This document shows positions 10,514 to 13,535 of a stretch of 13,535 bases of DNA, piece by piece. The stretch is from CAXGTL01 sp964012725 (GTDB taxonomy: Archaea > Nanobdellota > Nanobdellia > Woesearchaeales > CAXGTL01). The translations under genes were made by a program, and so were the position numbers. A model generated the notes under the pieces. The model was not told where the DNA came from and did not search any database. It saw nothing but the letters and a program-made list of their open reading frames with translations. Numbering within the stretch: position 1 is the first letter of the stretch; each line of letters opens with the position of its first letter. The stretch is taken from positions 1 to 13,535 of the forward strand of contig CAXGTL010000028.1 in the NCBI GenBank assembly GCA_964012725.1, read 5' to 3'.

Positions 10514-13096
10514 ATGGTAGGAGGTATAACTTCTTCAACCAGACTAACACCAGCAATGCGTCAGTTTGTTGAAGTAAAGAAAAAGCATGAAGATTGTTTA
10601 GTATTGTTTAGAATGGGTGATTTTTATGAAACATTCTATGATGATGCTGTGACTGCTTCTAAAGTTCTTGACATAACACTAACTGCAAGAGGCAAAGGTG
10701 AAGGAAGAGCACCATTAGCAGGAATTCCATACCATGCTTTAGATACATATTTACCAAAACTAGTAAATGCCGGTTATAAAGTTGCAATCTGTGAGCAAAC
10801 AGAAGATCCAAGAACTGTGAAAGGCAGAATTGTGAACAGAGCAGTTACCAGAATTGTAACACCTGGAACTGTTATGGATGGTTCCATGCTAGATTCTAAA
10901 TCTAATAATTATATTTTTTCAATATACCAACATCTTTCAAAATATTCATTAGCAATCATTGATCTATCAACTGGTGAGTTCTTAGTAATGGAAGTTGATG
11001 AAACTAATCTTTTGAATGAAATAACTAGGTTCAAACCAAAAGAAGTAATAATTCCTGAATCTTTAAAAATTAATAAAGAATTAATAAAAATGTTAGAACA
11101 CAGTTCTGTTTTTATTAATCCTTATCCAGATCATCATTATGCAAAAGACCATTCGTACACTTCATTGTTAAGGCACTTTAATACAATTAATCTCAAGGGT
11201 TTTGGTTTAGAAAAAGAAAACTTAACTATCAATCCTGCTGGAGCTCTTATTAATTATTTAAATGAAACACAAAAAACTAACCTTGATTATATAAACAAAA
11301 TAAAATTGTTTTTACCAAATGATTATATGTTATTAGATTCTAGTACACAACGTAATTTAGAATTGCTTAAAAATATTTTAGATCAGTCTTCAAAAGGAAC
11401 ATTACTTTCTGTATTAGATAAAACATGTACTTCTGTTGGTGGACGTTTGTTGAAAAAAATAATCTTACAACCACTGATTTCTAAAGAAAAAATTAATCAA
11501 AGACTTAATGCTGTTGAAGAACTTAAAGAAAATGCAATATTGTCAGAAGATCTTGTACACCAATTAAAACAATTGAATGATATTGAAAGAATAATTGCAA
11601 AAATTAATTATGGTAATGCAAATGCACGTGATTTAGTTGCACTTAAACTTTCATTAGAATTAATTCCTAAAGTTAAAGAATCATTATCAACAACAAAGTC
11701 ACAATTACTTAAACAAATGTCTGAAATCAAAGAATTGTCTTATGTAAAAGATTTAATTACAAATTCCATAAAAAATGAACCAAATGTTAGTGTTAGAGAA
11801 GGAAACATGATAAAAACTGGTTATAATAAAGAGTTAGATGAATTAATAGATATAACTACTAATTCTAAAAAATGGATTGCATCATTAGAAGCTGATGAAA
11901 AAAAGAAAACAGGAATTGGTTCTTTAAAAATTGGTTTTAATAAAGTGTTTGGTTATTATATAACTGTGTCAAGAGCTAACTTAGAAAAAGTTCCTGAAAA
12001 TTATATTAGAAAACAAACACTTGTTAATGCTGAAAGATTTATAACACCTGAGCTAAAAGAAAAAGAAGCTTTAATATTAAATGCACAAGAAAAAATAAAT
12101 GATTTAGAATATGACCTTTTTGTAAAAGTTTGTGATGAAATTAAAAAATCTACAACAGAAATACAAGCATTATCTAACAAAATTTCAATGCTTGATCTAT
12201 TATTAAGTTTTTCAATAGTTTCTAAAAATAATAATTATGTAAGACCAGTGATTAATGAAAACAAAATTGAATTAAAAGATTGTAGACATCCAGTTGTTGA
12301 ATTAATTGAAAAAGTATTTGTTCCAAATGATATAACACTAAATAACAACCAAAGAACTCTAATTATTACAGGTCCAAACATGAGTGGGAAATCGGTAATA
12401 ATGAGACAGATTGCTTTAATCCAATTAATTGCTCAATTAGGTTGTTTTGTTCCTGCTAGTTCTGCAAATCTTTGTTTAGTTGATCGGATTTTTACTCGTG
12501 TTGGTGCATATGATGATTTAACACATGGTCAAAGTACTTTTATGGTAGAAATGAATGAAACTGCAAACATTCTTAATAATGCTACTTCTCAATCACTTGT
12601 GATATTAGATGAAATTGGTAGAGGTACATCTACATTTGACGGAATTTCATTAGCATGGTCAATTGCTGAGTACATACATAATAAGATTAATGCAAAGACT
12701 TTGTTTGCAACACATTATCATCAAATGAATAAATTGCAAGACAAACTATCTGGTGTAAAGAACTATAATATTGCTATACATGAAAAACATGATGAAATTG
12801 TGTTTCTTCGTAAGATTGTTGAAGGTGGAACTAATAAATCCTATGGTATTCAGGTTGCAAAGTTAGCTGGATTGCCTGCAGAAGTTGTTGAACGAAGTAA
12901 ACAGATAATGGATAGGTTGGAGATGGAAGATAAGATTACTGAGAGGGTTCATGCTCCTTTGAAAAAAGAAAAAGAAACAACAGAAGAAAACAAAGAACAA
13001 CAAGAACAAACAAAGCCAAGTACAGAGTCTGGAATAATAACAGAAAAAGAAAATAATAAAAAAAAGAGTAGACAAGTTAGTTTAGATGAGTTATGA
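10514..13096 (+). CDS. mutS: DNA mismatch repair protein MutS (bacterial MutS1 type)
   Basis: An 860-residue MutS, the sensor that binds base mismatches and small loops to start mismatch repair. The mismatch-binding Phe-x-Glu motif is F37-Y38-E39 in RMGDFYETFYDDA. Connector and lever/clamp domains fill the middle. The ABC-type ATPase shows Walker A GPNMSGKS (620-627), the signature region DDLTHGQSTFMVEM, Walker B VILDEIGRGTSTFDG (D699, E700) and the switch histidine in FATHYHQM. Length equals bacterial MutS1. A Lys/Glu/Gln-rich tail (about 815-860) ends in QVSLDEL, where bacterial MutS proteins carry a sliding-clamp motif. The start at 10514 fits a leaderless promoter and the normal N-terminus (TPAMRQF). 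MutS1 is patchy in archaea and is usually explained by transfer from bacteria; base composition here matches the neighbours, so transfer would be old. Confidence 0.97.
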   Translation: MVGGITSSTRLTPAMRQFVEVKKKHEDCLVLFRMGDFYETFYDDAVTASKVLDITLTARGKGEGRAPLAGIPYHALDTYLPKLVNAGYKVAICEQTEDPRTVKGRIVNRAVTRIVTPGTVMDGSMLDSKSNNYIFSIYQHLSKYSLAIIDLSTGEFLVMEVDETNLLNEITRFKPKEVIIPESLKINKELIKMLEHSSVFINPYPDHHYAKDHSYTSLLRHFNTINLKGFGLEKENLTINPAGALINYLNETQKTNLDYINKIKLFLPNDYMLLDSSTQRNLELLKNILDQSSKGTLLSVLDKTCTSVGGRLLKKIILQPLISKEKINQRLNAVEELKENAILSEDLVHQLKQLNDIERIIAKINYGNANARDLVALKLSLELIPKVKESLSTTKSQLLKQMSEIKELSYVKDLITNSIKNEPNVSVREGNMIKTGYNKELDELIDITTNSKKWIASLEADEKKKTGIGSLKIGFNKVFGYYITVSRANLEKVPENYIRKQTLVNAERFITPELKEKEALILNAQEKINDLEYDLFVKVCDEIKKSTTEIQALSNKISMLDLLLSFSIVSKNNNYVRPVINENKIELKDCRHPVVELIEKVFVPNDITLNNNQRTLIITGPNMSGKSVIMRQIALIQLIAQLGCFVPASSANLCLVDRIFTRVGAYDDLTHGQSTFMVEMNETANILNNATSQSLVILDEIGRGTSTFDGISLAWSIAEYIHNKINAKTLFATHYHQMNKLQDKLSGVKNYNIAIHEKHDEIVFLRKIVEGGTNKSYGIQVAKLAGLPAEVVERSKQIMDRLEMEDKITERVHAPLKKEKETTEENKEQQEQTKPSTESGIITEKENNKKKSRQVSLDEL

Positions 13097-13522
13097 TTAT
13101 TCTATTAATCTGTATCTACCTAAACTATTGCTTGAAACTTCAGTTCTGTAAAATTCACAAGGTTTTGTTCTTCCTGTAACACGAATATCTTTACCTAAAA
13201 CTAAAAATTCTAGACTTTCTGCGTTAAGTGCTTTTCCCACTTTACCAGGTCCTTCTATAAGTTCGTCTTCTATTTTAACAGCTCTTAAAAGAACACATGA
13301 TGGGAAACCTGCTGCTTCTGTACCAATATTAACAAACTTAGATCCTCTATAATTAAGTAATCCTATTTGTCCTGGGGCATATCTCATGCATGCTCTTTGC
13401 GGAGTTTGTTTTCCTCCTTCAAATGCTTCTGTTTCTATAACCTGAACTTTTTGGTTATTTATTTTTAAGACTTTTCCAACTAAGTTTTGTGCTACTTCGT
13501 ATGATTTGTTTTCATATTTCAT
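13097..13522 (-). CDS. Compact alkyladenine (3-methyladenine) DNA glycosylase-like protein
   Basis: A 141-residue protein of the AAG/MPG fold family, which removes alkylated purines in base excision repair. Matches to the family pattern are LVGKVL, VIETEAFEG with the catalytic Glu at E32, GGKQTPQR, KFVNIG with N65, VLLRAV with R80, and IEGPGKVGKALNAESLEF. It is shorter than the usual 190-200 residues. Compared with human AAG, the segment that carries H136 is deleted, the tyrosine-rich YVYxxYG stretch that lines the pocket is replaced by IGLLNYRGSK, and Y127 is Phe. Substrate range may thus differ. The GGAGGA ribosome-binding site (13530-13535) lies seven bases from the ATG. Its stop codon abuts the mutS stop codon on the other strand. 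Confidence 0.8.
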   Translation of the reverse strand: MKYENKSYEVAQNLVGKVLKINNQKVQVIETEAFEGGKQTPQRACMRYAPGQIGLLNYRGSKFVNIGTEAAGFPSCVLLRAVKIEDELIEGPGKVGKALNAESLEFLVLGKDIRVTGRTKPCEFYRTEVSSNSLGRYRLIE

Positions 13523-13529
13523 TTTTTAT

Positions 13530-13535
13530 TCCTCC
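13530..13535 (-). promoter_or_regulatory. Ribosome-binding site of the glycosylase gene
   Basis: GGAGGA on the minus strand, seven bases before the ATG at 13522, at the window edge. It fixes the start and suggests the gene has a leader or is internal to an operon, unlike the leaderless genes nearby. Confidence 0.7.

Noticed and set aside
10519..10525. AGGAGGT just inside mutS as evidence for a later start
   Set aside because: No ATG, GTG or TTG lies at the right distance downstream, and the promoter spacing fits the ATG at 10514.

Overview
The window looks like a piece of an AT-rich archaeal chromosome, most likely from a small-genome DPANN-type lineage (Woesearchaeota/Pacearchaeota-like). 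The lineage is an inference. The archaeal signs are an HMf-type histone, an archease/RtcB RNA-ligase pair, TATA boxes about 25-30 nt ahead of start codons (leaderless mRNAs), and GGTGA/GAGGTGA ribosome-binding sites. A bacterial-type MutS sits at the right end, as occurs in some archaea that acquired it by transfer.

Layout. 1-1757 (minus): a MoxR-like AAA+ ATPase with an N-terminal ribbon-helix-helix DNA-binding segment, followed by the first codons of a downstream gene cut by the window edge. 1758-2091: divergent intergenic region with a palindrome, a promoter and several perfect hairpins (possible ncRNA). 2092-3341 (plus): a frameshifted zinc-ribbon-like gene remnant, an unknown protein with an EF-hand-like loop, and a calcineurin-like phosphoesterase. 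3368-6537 (minus): archease, an unknown protein, RtcB, a further unknown protein, and a 59-aa ORF preceded by a good ribosome-binding site. 6961-7659 (plus): a membrane-anchored protein. 7749-8396 (minus): histone and a low-complexity protein, separated by a leader with two mutually exclusive hairpins around a ribosome-binding site. 8757-9473 (plus): a HEPN/DUF4145-like protein. 9773-10408 (plus): a membrane-anchored protein with six C-x13-C repeats. 10514-13096 (plus): MutS. 13097-13522 (minus): a compact alkyladenine-glycosylase-like protein, abutting mutS tail to tail.

The main unexplained signal is a family of three intergenic elements in the same orientation (6646-6870, 8492-8647, 9529-9651). 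They share end sequences, and at equivalent positions their stems differ in sequence while staying paired. Two of them flank the HEPN-like gene. The first also shares a 23-nt motif with the histone-downstream leader at 8156-8178. They may be structured RNAs or palindromic mobile elements (MITE-like); the sequence alone does not decide.

Functionally, archease and RtcB form an RNA ligation/tRNA splicing module, MutS and the glycosylase are DNA repair, and the histone is chromatin. The other proteins are envelope-associated or unknown.
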